From positions 1 through 33,568 of the IMG/VR virus record IMGVR_UViG_3300013014_000081: a DNA stretch of 33,568 nucleotides. One strand, 5' to 3'. A program made the position numbers and the translations under genes. This DNA is from a virus. This document shows, piece after piece, positions 1 to 6,765 of the stretch. A model generated the notes under the pieces. The model made no database searches, was not told the DNA's origin, and saw only the letters and a list, made by a program, of their open reading frames with translations. Numbering within the stretch: the stretch's first letter is position 1; every line of letters begins with the position of its first letter.

Positions 1-123
1 CATAATTTTAGCTTGTTCCTTGCCCAAATGCGCCCCAGCGTGGCGGTCGGTCGTAAATGAGCAATCCATGCCGTGGATGTTGAACCGCCGGTAGCCAAGC
101 GCCGCCATGACGTTCATCGCCCG
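1..123. repeat. Terminal direct repeat, left copy
   Basis: These 123 bases are repeated exactly at the right end of the window (33446-33568). The repeat lies inside the coding region of a DUF115 gene, and joining the ends restores one uninterrupted reading frame. That is the mark of a circular contig whose ends overlap, from either a circularly permuted or a circular genome. A true packaged terminal repeat is possible but usually lies outside essential coding frames. Confidence 0.95.
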
Positions 124-579
124 CTGCCCGACCGAACTGCCGCCGCCAATCATGCTGTTTGCGCCCTCGGGGTGATTTTGCATCACCCATGCCACGGTTT
201 CTAGGTCATCGCCGTTGATCAGATGCCACAACCGCACTTGGCGGCCCTTCAGCACTTCCCAATATTTCGGATGGCAGACGGTTGCCATCAGGTAGATGGT
301 TTTGGCCTGCGGGTTTTGTAGCATCCGCGCCTTGTGTTCCCTTGGGTCGCAATCCACATGGAAATCCGGCACGATTCCGCGCCTGACAAGATAGTCATGT
401 GCGCCTGACACCGTGACAATGGGTCGCTTTATCAGCTTCCAAGTGTCGGCAAGGCTTGGGCCATAGCAGACAATGGATGCCCATTTGTCGTTAAATTTGG
501 GCCTTTTTTTGAGCATTTGCCCATGTGCCTGCGACATTTGGGCATGGCGCTCATTGTTGCTTAGGACACCTTGTAGCAT
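1..579 (-). CDS. DUF115 (Maf/MptE-like) protein, N-terminal part, cut by window start
   Basis: This is the first 193 codons of a gene that continues at 33445 and stops at 33290; across the circle it gives 244 residues. DUF115 is the domain of Maf-type flagellin glycosylation factors and is related to MptE-like 6-hydroxymethylpterin pyrophosphokinases. The frame shows the family pattern: a nucleotide-fold strand with CYGPSLADTW, then VSGAHDYLVRRGIVPDF, the acidic DCDPREH motif, a CHPKYW strand and a MIGGGSSVGQRA helix start. The same blocks occur in the N-terminal half of the protein at 1001-2641. I chose the ATG at 579, which overlaps the methyltransferase stop by 19 nt and has AGGG upstream; ATGs at 537 and 516 are alternatives with no better ribosome site. 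The role in the phage is unknown; glycan transfer or nucleotide-sugar chemistry is inferred. Confidence 0.8.
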   Translation of the reverse strand, partial: MLQGVLSNNERHAQMSQAHGQMLKKRPKFNDKWASIVCYGPSLADTWKLIKRPIVTVSGAHDYLVRRGIVPDFHVDCDPREHKARMLQNPQAKTIYLMATVCHPKYWEVLKGRQVRLWHLINGDDLETVAWVMQNHPEGANSMIGGGSSVGQRAMNVMAALGYRRFNIHGMDCSFTTDRHAGAHLGKEQAKIM

Positions 580-1163
580 TCAACCCTCATATCTCGGAAT
601 GGAAAGTGATAGCGCGGGTCAAAGAATTCGATGCGTTCCATGCCTACCGATTGCAGCATTTGGCGCAACGGGGATTCAAACCAACCCCACCGGTGGCACA
701 TGGCAGAGTCTTTGTATTTAGGGTCGCCCCACAGCGCATAGGTGGTCATGAACGGCTGCAATGACTGCTTATGCACCACGCAATTGTGGATGTAGGCAAA
801 CACCTTGTCCATGCACGGCAATTCAAGAATCATCTTGCCGCCTGGCTTGAGGACGCGCATCCACTCAGACAGCAAGGCGTGTACTTCCCATTCGTAGAAA
901 TGCTCCAGCACATGAATGGCGGCGACCGCATCGGCTGAGTTGCTGGCAAGTTCCAGCTTCCGCAAGTCGCATTTGATGTCCGATGTTTCGGAATAAAGGT
1001 CTACGTTGACCCAACCGTTCCAATGCTTTTTTCCGCATCCGAGGTTGTAGGCCGTTTCGTAATCGTCTTCCATGCATCGATCACTGTTTGCGGCCCATAT
1101 TTTTCCATCACGAATTGTTGCGCCGCCAAGATATTGTTCGACAAGTTCCGCTTTATTGTCCAT
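561..1163 (-). CDS. SAM-dependent methyltransferase
   Basis: A 200-residue class I methyltransferase. The SAM-binding motif I is NLGCGKKHWNGWVNVD at residues 40-55, followed by the acidic strand DLRKLELASNSADAV, the motif HVLEHFYEW near 84-92 and the post-motif LKPGGK at 105-110. This layout is the Methyltransf_11 type, common in sugar and small-molecule modification clusters. The start at 1163 has AGAGGG six bases upstream; a longer frame to 1244 lacks such a site. The first 54 codons overlap the end of the upstream DUF115-glycosyltransferase gene in another frame, and the stop overlaps the start of the second DUF115 gene. It sits inside a glycan-type module, so O-methylation of a sugar is the simplest guess, but the substrate cannot be read from the sequence. 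Confidence 0.85.
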   Translation of the reverse strand: MDNKAELVEQYLGGATIRDGKIWAANSDRCMEDDYETAYNLGCGKKHWNGWVNVDLYSETSDIKCDLRKLELASNSADAVAAIHVLEHFYEWEVHALLSEWMRVLKPGGKMILELPCMDKVFAYIHNCVVHKQSLQPFMTTYALWGDPKYKDSAMCHRWGWFESPLRQMLQSVGMERIEFFDPRYHFPFRDMRVECYKVS

Positions 1164-2641
1164 TCGATGCCCTCTTTGATGTTGCCAATCCAAATGCCAG
1201 GAAAGCCCTCCAATGCTGGATGCGGCTCTGCGACTACAAAACAACCCTGACGGGTTGCCTCAATTGCCCGATTTGGGCTTTTGTAGGTATCGGTGGCGGG
1301 TATCACCACAATGTCAGCGCGGGCAAATTCTTCCAACATGGTTTCATGCGACCAAGGGATTGCCCCGCCAAAGTTAGACACCACCCGCAGCGGGTAATGC
1401 TCAATTTCCGGCAGGATGCGCCGTAGGCTTTCTTTGTTAACGGCGTGTCCATACCACAGCAAATTAACGCCGTTGCAGTGCGGCGGCATCTCATCGTACT
1501 CAAACGGGTCAGGAATGACCACGGCATCTTTGCCCAATGCCTTGATGCGCTTTGCCATTTCTTGGGTCGGGCAAGTCACCACATCGGCAATCCGCAGCGC
1601 CTCGGTATAGTGCATCCAATCAAAATGGTCATCGCAAAAGTCCACAATGACCCGTGCACCACGCGCCTTTGCTTGCGCCATGTCCATCAATTCTTTTGCT
1701 TGCGGCTTGGCAAACACCAATGTGCCCGCCGTGAAGTCATTGAGGGTTGCCCAATCTCCTGCCGGTATCTTGGCCCTGTAGCGCCAGCTTGCCGACCAAT
1801 GATCACCAAAGTGAATGAACGAAACCCGATCATTTTGCTGCGCTTGGGTGTTGATGAGGTCGCCCAATGTCATCATGTTTTCTTCCCTTTTGCGGATGAT
1901 GGCTTGAATCAGGCCATGCCCGTGACCATTGAATACCGCATCCGGTAGGTAATCGTAATAGGTTTGGAAATGCTCGGCTTGCAGCGCCATTGCCGTGTTG
2001 CAGTGAAACGTCTCGCCATCAGGGTCAATCCTTACCTCAATCAGCTTATCGCCGTCCTTGAGTCCATCGCCGTTAACCCGCAGCTTGTCGCCGGTGTTGC
2101 AAGAATCAAACCCAAACAGTTCAAATTGGCGGTATCCAAGGACGTAGAACAGCGAAATGGCGCGTAGGCCGGAGGTAGTGCCACCGCCAATCAGCATGAC
2201 GTTTGTGGGGCGATTTTGGCCCTTGGTGATGTATGGATGCCAAATGGTGACATCGCAGCCTTCAAGGTTGTCAAACATCGCCGGATGGCATTGTGATGCA
2301 ATCATGTAGCGCACAGCCTTGTGGGGCTTGTAGAACGCGATCCGATGCTCTTGTGGGTCGATTGCTAATGCGTAATCAGGAAACACGCCGTTGTCAATTA
2401 GCCAATCGTGTGCGCCCTTAATGGCAACAACCGGCGCACCGGTTGCTTGCATTTTCTTGATGAGTTCTAGTTGCCCTGTGACACTTGGGGCGCTTGCCAC
2501 CAACAAGATCGGGCCAGCGTGTGCGTGTTGATTGTGAACAACCTGTGGATAACCTCGCGCTATCGCAGCATCCATGTGCGCGAACAGCGTGTTGTCATCC
2601 GCAACACATTGACCAGTGACTTTGAGGGGTAGAAAACTCAT
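1001..2641 (-). CDS. DUF115 - glycosyltransferase fusion protein
   Basis: A 546-residue two-domain protein. Residues 43-180 are DUF115-like: GPILLVASAPSV, IKGAHDWLIDNGVFPDY, IDPQEHR and MLIGGGTTSGLRA, parallel to the smaller DUF115 protein next door. Residues 270-525 look like a GT-B glycosyltransferase: an IADVVTCPT strand, a mid-domain LLWYGH strand that begins the second Rossmann fold, then the donor-binding region SPNRAIEATRQGCFVVAEP at 455-473 and a terminal EKYGPQTVIDAW helix typical of GT4-type enzymes. It probably transfers a sugar to a virion or host-surface acceptor; DUF115 in bacteria acts on flagellin. The start codon lies directly behind the U-tract of a terminator hairpin and has no Shine-Dalgarno. 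Expression may depend on read-through or a hidden promoter. Confidence 0.8.
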   Translation of the reverse strand: MSFLPLKVTGQCVADDNTLFAHMDAAIARGYPQVVHNQHAHAGPILLVASAPSVTGQLELIKKMQATGAPVVAIKGAHDWLIDNGVFPDYALAIDPQEHRIAFYKPHKAVRYMIASQCHPAMFDNLEGCDVTIWHPYITKGQNRPTNVMLIGGGTTSGLRAISLFYVLGYRQFELFGFDSCNTGDKLRVNGDGLKDGDKLIEVRIDPDGETFHCNTAMALQAEHFQTYYDYLPDAVFNGHGHGLIQAIIRKREENMMTLGDLINTQAQQNDRVSFIHFGDHWSASWRYRAKIPAGDWATLNDFTAGTLVFAKPQAKELMDMAQAKARGARVIVDFCDDHFDWMHYTEALRIADVVTCPTQEMAKRIKALGKDAVVIPDPFEYDEMPPHCNGVNLLWYGHAVNKESLRRILPEIEHYPLRVVSNFGGAIPWSHETMLEEFARADIVVIPATDTYKSPNRAIEATRQGCFVVAEPHPALEGFPGIWIGNIKEGIEWTIKRNLSNNILAAQQFVMEKYGPQTVIDAWKTITKRPTTSDAEKSIGTVGST

Positions 2642-2668
2642 TAAGAAAACCCCGCTTCTTTAGCGGGG
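2641..2668 (-). terminator. Rho-independent terminator or attenuator after the capsid genes
   Basis: Read on the minus strand, CCCCGCT and AGCGGGG form a perfect 7-bp GC-rich stem around the 5-nt loop AAAGA, followed by TTTTCTT. It lies 9 bases after the stop codon of the decoration-type gene (2678), and its T-tract runs into the ATG of the DUF115-glycosyltransferase gene (2641). It would end or attenuate leftward late transcription after the head genes. All downstream genes to 18952 continue in the same direction, so partial read-through is likely. Confidence 0.88.
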
Positions 2669-2677
2669 AATCCGGTT

Positions 2678-3211
2678 TTAGCCTGCTCCGACCATGATCA
2701 AGCCAGCATTGTTGACCATGCAGAATGGTGCAGATGCTGACGTTGCCGAGGTGTTAGCCACAATACCTTGGATGAAACCGGCAGACACGGTAGTGTCGTC
2801 CAGCGATCCAGCGGTAGCTGTGGTGTACAAAGGCACTTTAGGCTGGCAAGCAACCAGCAAGTTCACCTTGAGCAAACCGTTTAGACCAACCCAGCCGTAG
2901 TAGCTGGAGGCAATTGCGGTTTGTGCAAAGCCAACCATGTTAAAACCCAGCGCAGCGGCATTGGTGGTGGTCACGGGCACAGCACGCATAACGGGAGTGG
3001 TACTCGCCGAGTCTGCATAACTGGACATGATCACAGCATCAAATGCGTTGATGGTGGATTCGGCGCGGACAAAAATATACACGCCGTTGTTGGAAGTGCC
3101 GACCCGAGTGCCAGGGGTAACGGGGAACAGGGTAGTGGAACCGGCAGACGTGGACGCATAAGTTGCGGTTAGGTCAATACCAATTTTTCCATCGGTGACG
3201 TAATCAGGCAT
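2678..3211 (-). CDS. Putative capsid decoration/cement protein
   Basis: A 177-residue protein directly downstream of the major capsid gene, 10 nt apart, with a good ribosome site (AAGGAG, 7 nt before ATG). The composition is rich in Ala, Ser, Thr, Val and Gly with alternating hydrophobic stretches such as VGLNGLLKVNLLV, as expected of a beta-rich virion surface protein. No catalytic motif is visible. Position after the coat gene and before the terminator suggests a highly expressed structural protein, most likely a DUF2190-like cement or decoration protein. The family assignment is inference from context and composition. Confidence 0.6.
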   Translation of the reverse strand: MPDYVTDGKIGIDLTATYASTSAGSTTLFPVTPGTRVGTSNNGVYIFVRAESTINAFDAVIMSSYADSASTTPVMRAVPVTTTNAAALGFNMVGFAQTAIASSYYGWVGLNGLLKVNLLVACQPKVPLYTTATAGSLDDTTVSAGFIQGIVANTSATSASAPFCMVNNAGLIMVGAG

Positions 3212-3221
3212 GATTTTCTCC

Positions 3222-4202
3222 TTATTCAGTCATTACGCCTTGGAACTGGAGTCCCGAGGCAGTCATATTGCCAGCCCATCCAATCAGGCGCACGATGGCA
3301 TCCTGGTTGGTACTCATGCGCTCATCGCCAATTGGGACGAAGTTGCGATTGGTGTGTGGTCGGAAGAAAATGTACTTGCTATTCAAGAAATAGCCAGTTG
3401 AGGTGGGGATATTGCCACCAATACCACCGTCCAACACCACATCAGCGTTCATGTACTTCGATGCAACAAAGCCGAGTTCAGCCATCTTGCTAGAGCCAGG
3501 GAAACGCTGGATGTTTTGCAGGGAAGACATGAAGAATCCCCACAGGTTGTTGTCCAACAGAATCAAGTCAACCACATCGCTACCACGCGAGGTCTTTGCA
3601 TACAGGCGGTTGAAACCGGTCTGAATGTTAGACGACGATGCAGATGCGCCAAGGTCGGTTGAGAAGTCAAACGTCTGATTGCGCCAAAAAGACCATGTGC
3701 TGCGATCAATACCGCCGACCACGCCGGTTGCCGGATTAGCGACCACCATAGCTTGCAGACCAGTGATCTGCTTGCCGTTGTTGGCTGTGCCGTCCGAATA
3801 GATACCGGTCGAGATCAAGTTCTCAATCGATGCCTCGGCAACGTCCAAACGTGCGTCAAACAAATCGATGATTTGTTCTTCGCCGCTGTTTTGGAGCATT
3901 TCCAAGCCATTGATGGTCACTGCAACAGCGGCCTGCTTGATGGGGAACTGAGCCGCGCTGATAACGTCCGCAGGGCTGATGTCCAAGACTTCAGCGCCTG
4001 AGTAGTACATTGCGGTACTGTTGGCTTGGAAAGACAATTCTTGCAGAATCGTGCTACCGCCGGTGAACGGCTTGTACCGTCCTTTTTCACGCAGACGGGT
4101 CAGCAAAGCATTGTTTTTGGTCACGTTGTCGGCGACTGTGCCGGAACGCGATTCAATGGTCGTTGCCAAAACGTCTGAGTAGTTTGCATTTGCGTATGCC
4201 AT
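3222..4202 (-). CDS. Major capsid protein
   Basis: A 326-residue coat protein, expected to form the icosahedral shell. It starts with a helical N-arm (ANANYSDVLATTIESRS, KNNALLTRLREKG) followed by the E-loop-like strand GGSTILQELSF, a spine-helix region with GEEQIIDLFDARLDVAEASI, and a C-terminal strand with NRNFVPIGDERM and a hydrophobic WAGNMTASGLQF end. This order matches HK97-fold coat proteins of environmental podoviruses. A strong ribosome site (AGGAG) precedes the ATG. It lies between the scaffold-like gene upstream and the decoration-like gene downstream, the usual order portal, scaffold, coat. The exact coat family cannot be fixed without a profile search. Confidence 0.88.
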   Translation of the reverse strand: MAYANANYSDVLATTIESRSGTVADNVTKNNALLTRLREKGRYKPFTGGSTILQELSFQANSTAMYYSGAEVLDISPADVISAAQFPIKQAAVAVTINGLEMLQNSGEEQIIDLFDARLDVAEASIENLISTGIYSDGTANNGKQITGLQAMVVANPATGVVGGIDRSTWSFWRNQTFDFSTDLGASASSSNIQTGFNRLYAKTSRGSDVVDLILLDNNLWGFFMSSLQNIQRFPGSSKMAELGFVASKYMNADVVLDGGIGGNIPTSTGYFLNSKYIFFRPHTNRNFVPIGDERMSTNQDAIVRLIGWAGNMTASGLQFQGVMTE

Positions 4203-4215
4203 GACTAACTCCTAG

Positions 4216-5268
4216 TTAACCGAAAGACCGTAGCGCATTGGCTATCACGGCCCGCCGGTCGGTTTGATTAATTACGGGGTTTGCGCTGCCACCAGGTGCG
4301 CCGCGCACACTTACCGCCGCTGTTCTTGCTCTCTGCACTTGGGCTTGCGCTTGCGACTGTTGTTGCTGTTGAGCATACAAACTTTGCGCGATTTGCGGAT
4401 CAAGCCTAATTGCCGTGTCATATGCCAATTGCAATTTCTCGCGTTCAGACATCTGACTTGTGTCACCCAAAACCTGTGGCGCTTGGAGAAGCTGCAACAT
4501 CCGGTCGGAGACTGCCTCAAAGTGCATATTTGCGGGGTCGCTCGCAAACTGCTGGATAACAGAGAGTGCCCTGTTTTCGTTCGATTTCTGCGCTTGGTAC
4601 TGCTGCTGCGTTATGTGTTGCGTCAGTTGCTGTACTTGTTGCGCGAGATCATTGTAATGCGAATCCTGCTGAACCGGTGCAGTCCCGCCCAAATGGGCAG
4701 AAACTTGGTCAATCGGAATCTGAAATTGCTGAATCATGTGGGCCACGGCCTGGCTCTTTTGCGCCGGTGTGCCCGTCCGCAGCAGGGCCGCAGTCTGCAA
4801 AAGGGGAGCAATAGCCTGCGCCGGTGTGGTGTTTTCGTTCCGCAGAATCCACTCATAAGGCGCAAATTGTTCTGTGATGGCCCGTGCCTCGGCATCCCGT
4901 GTTTTGTACTGGCTAATGCCCTTTTCATAGTCAGCATCGCGCTGGGCAAAGGCTTGTTGGAGTTCCTGCGGGGCTTTTTCCCAATGGTCTTTTAGTTCCA
5001 GCCGCAAAGATTTAGGCATATCCACCCGAGGTTTTTCGGGCGTGTTGGGCGCTTGGGATTCGCCGGTTGGGAATTTGGGCGCAAACTTGCCCTTTTCACG
5101 GGGTTGGCTTGGGCTTTTGCTTTGGTTTGCAGGATCAGATGATGTTTTTGCCAATGCTTCGCGGATCGTGTCAGCACGGCTTGGCGGCTCGGGCGTGGAT
5201 GCCGCAGGCGCTTCGGGCGTTGAAACTAATTCGGTCGTGTCGGGTGCGACAACTTCGTTTTCCATCAT
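4216..5268 (-). CDS. Putative scaffolding protein
   Basis: A 350-residue acidic and Gln-rich protein immediately upstream of the coat gene, the standard place for a scaffold. The N-terminal 80 residues are Pro/Ser/Thr/Glu-rich and probably disordered. The middle (residues 85-300) is predicted mostly helical, with coiled-coil-like stretches such as YNDLAQQVQQLTQHITQQQY and QQQQQSQAQAQVQRA. The C-terminus is short and basic (TDRRAVIANALRSFG), as in scaffolds that contact the coat protein. The start at 5268 overlaps the upstream stop (ATGA) with AAGGA in front. Function is inferred from position and composition. Confidence 0.72.
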   Translation of the reverse strand: MMENEVVAPDTTELVSTPEAPAASTPEPPSRADTIREALAKTSSDPANQSKSPSQPREKGKFAPKFPTGESQAPNTPEKPRVDMPKSLRLELKDHWEKAPQELQQAFAQRDADYEKGISQYKTRDAEARAITEQFAPYEWILRNENTTPAQAIAPLLQTAALLRTGTPAQKSQAVAHMIQQFQIPIDQVSAHLGGTAPVQQDSHYNDLAQQVQQLTQHITQQQYQAQKSNENRALSVIQQFASDPANMHFEAVSDRMLQLLQAPQVLGDTSQMSEREKLQLAYDTAIRLDPQIAQSLYAQQQQQSQAQAQVQRARTAAVSVRGAPGGSANPVINQTDRRAVIANALRSFG

Positions 5269-5687
5269 TTCATCCTTTTCATTTGGTCGAGGGTCATTTT
5301 GATCATTTCCTTGCGCTCGGGCGGCGGTCGGTTGTGTAGCCGATTCGCCATCTCCACGTTCAAATTGCTGCGCTGCACCGGCGCAATGGGTGCGCCTGGG
5401 CGGTCAAATTCTTGCACCCGTGCCACTTGTCCACGCAAACGGGCGGTATGTGCTTCTTTTTTCTTTTGCCATTCAGCTTGGGCGTATTTGACATCCGAAT
5501 GGCCCATCTCAATGGTGTCGGTTGCCTTCAAGTGTTCGCGCCATTGTGCGCGGCCCATAATCATTTGACCATCAGGCGACCGAAAAGGCTCTATGTCGCC
5601 AAATATCATCATGCGGTCGGCAAGCGACCCTTTGCTTTTCTCATACGGCTCAGAGCCGTCAGACGGGAAAACCCATGTTTCTTTCAT
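5265..5687 (-). CDS. Unknown head-module protein
   Basis: A 140-residue hydrophilic protein between the portal-side genes and the scaffold, overlapping both neighbours by 4 nt (ATGA), so it is translated as part of the chain. It starts KETWVFPSDGSEPYEKSKG and has a charged helical middle (YAQAEWQKKKEAHTARLRG) and a basic C-terminus (PPERKEMIKMTLDQMKRMK). No enzymatic motif, signal peptide or membrane segment is visible. The position suggests a role in head assembly. I do not recognise the family. Confidence 0.7.
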   Translation of the reverse strand: MKETWVFPSDGSEPYEKSKGSLADRMMIFGDIEPFRSPDGQMIMGRAQWREHLKATDTIEMGHSDVKYAQAEWQKKKEAHTARLRGQVARVQEFDRPGAPIAPVQRSNLNVEMANRLHNRPPPERKEMIKMTLDQMKRMK

Positions 5688-6052
5688 AGCATTTCCAGTA
5701 GTTGTGCGATTTCTTCGTCATCACGCCGCAATCTTATCCGAAATTCAAGCTGTCTTACTTTTTCCATCATGGCGGCATAGTCAATCGGGTCACGGGCGGC
5801 AATCTCTATGGCTTGAGTCGGTGCGCTGGTTATTTCTTCGCGCTCGGCTGGCGGCAAGCCAAACAAGGCTTCGCGTAGCTTTAGCTTGCGCTGTCCTTCA
5901 GCCCGCCGGTCAGCGTCCCATTGTTCGCCGCGCTTTTTCTCATCAAATCCAAAGTGCCCGCCTAATAGAATTTCTACCGGCGGCGGTGGTGGTGGCTCAC
6001 CATCGTAAACGGCGTTAAACGGGAGTGCGGCAAAGGCTGAAAAGCCAAACAT
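5684..6052 (-). CDS. Unknown head-module protein
   Basis: A 122-residue protein with ATG at 6052 overlapping the previous stop by one base (TGATG). The TTG one codon upstream is a poorer choice. The N-terminus carries a hydrophobic stretch (MFGFSAFAALPFNAVY) followed by a polyproline run (PPPPPP), then a charged helical region with ERREE-like character and the C-terminus MEKVRQLEFRIRLRRDDEE. No known motif can be named. It lies between a fibre-like gene and the scaffold group, so a minor structural role is possible. Confidence 0.68.
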   Translation of the reverse strand: MFGFSAFAALPFNAVYDGEPPPPPPVEILLGGHFGFDEKKRGEQWDADRRAEGQRKLKLREALFGLPPAEREEITSAPTQAIEIAARDPIDYAAMMEKVRQLEFRIRLRRDDEEIAQLLEML

Positions 6053-6765
6053 CAATCACCCCACTTAGCTGCTAGTCCATCCGCATAGGTTTTATTGACA
6101 ATATCTGTGCCGCCTGACGGCGCGGTGGAAACTGTGCCGGTAGTAGCGGCGATGTTCAAAAACGTGCCATTGCGGGCTGTAGTTGCGCCGATGGTCATGT
6201 TGTCCATTGTTCCCACATTGGTCGGCGCAAGCTCAATTGAACCCGTGCCGCTTGGCTTCATGTGCACATGGCCTGTTCCGGTCGGGCTGATGTCAATCTG
6301 CGCGTTTGACCCGTTCATATTGGTCGAAACATTTACAGATATGTTGTCGCCGCCGCCAGCACCCATGTTAATTTGGGTTGTGCCAACAGAGTTTTTTAGC
6401 GACAAACCGGCAGAATTGGTGGCTTGCACAGTTGGCGTTGTCAGCTTGGTCAAAACCGCATCAGTACCAACGGTAACCGCTTTTTCTGATGGCAGCGTGA
6501 CAAACACATCTTTTGTTCCTGCGCCAAAAACAATTTTGCTGCCGGTGCTGGACGAAATCACCGTGTCGCGGGTCAATGTGCCTGCCGAATACGTCCCAAT
6601 GCCTACTTCCCATTGGGCATCTAGCGTGATGGTGTAGTAGGTGGTATTACCATTGCCTACTGCTGCAAATGACTGAAAGCCGGTTACCGACCCGTCTAAC
6701 GTGAGTGTGCCCGATCCCGTTGTCGTGGATGTCTGTCTGACCCGATCCGCGAGAACAAGGCTCAT
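6052..6765 (-). CDS. Fibre-like structural protein in the head module
   Basis: A 237-residue, Gly/Ser/Thr/Asn/Val-rich protein with the look of a beta-helical fibre: repeated short strands such as NISVNVSTNMNGSNAQIDIS and HVHMKPSGTGSIELAPTNVG. Its end, GGTDIVNKTYADGLAAKWGD, is a sequence pattern seen in tail-fibre repeats. The N-terminal part (LADRVRQTSTTTGSGTLTLDG) resembles collar/adaptor fibre N-termini. It lies directly after the portal gene (TAATG overlap), not with the other fibre genes 16 kb away on the circle, so it may be a head fibre or neck appendage. This placement is inference. Confidence 0.7.
   Translation of the reverse strand: MSLVLADRVRQTSTTTGSGTLTLDGSVTGFQSFAAVGNGNTTYYTITLDAQWEVGIGTYSAGTLTRDTVISSSTGSKIVFGAGTKDVFVTLPSEKAVTVGTDAVLTKLTTPTVQATNSAGLSLKNSVGTTQINMGAGGGDNISVNVSTNMNGSNAQIDISPTGTGHVHMKPSGTGSIELAPTNVGTMDNMTIGATTARNGTFLNIAATTGTVSTAPSGGTDIVNKTYADGLAAKWGD

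Noticed and set aside
660-700. A GGTTTGAATCCCC-like segment on the minus strand resembling a tRNA T-arm
   Set aside because: The flanking bases do not form a T-stem or acceptor stem, and the stretch is a conserved WFESPLRQ part of the methyltransferase.
1164-1244. Longer start of the methyltransferase at 1244
   Set aside because: It would lengthen the overlap with the glycosyltransferase to about 240 bases, lacks a ribosome site and adds a sequence unlike the family; 1163 has AGAGGG at the right distance.
4264-4995. A 243-codon plus-strand open frame
   Set aside because: It is antisense to the scaffold gene, Leu/Arg/Cys-rich as expected of a shadow frame, and has no ribosome site.
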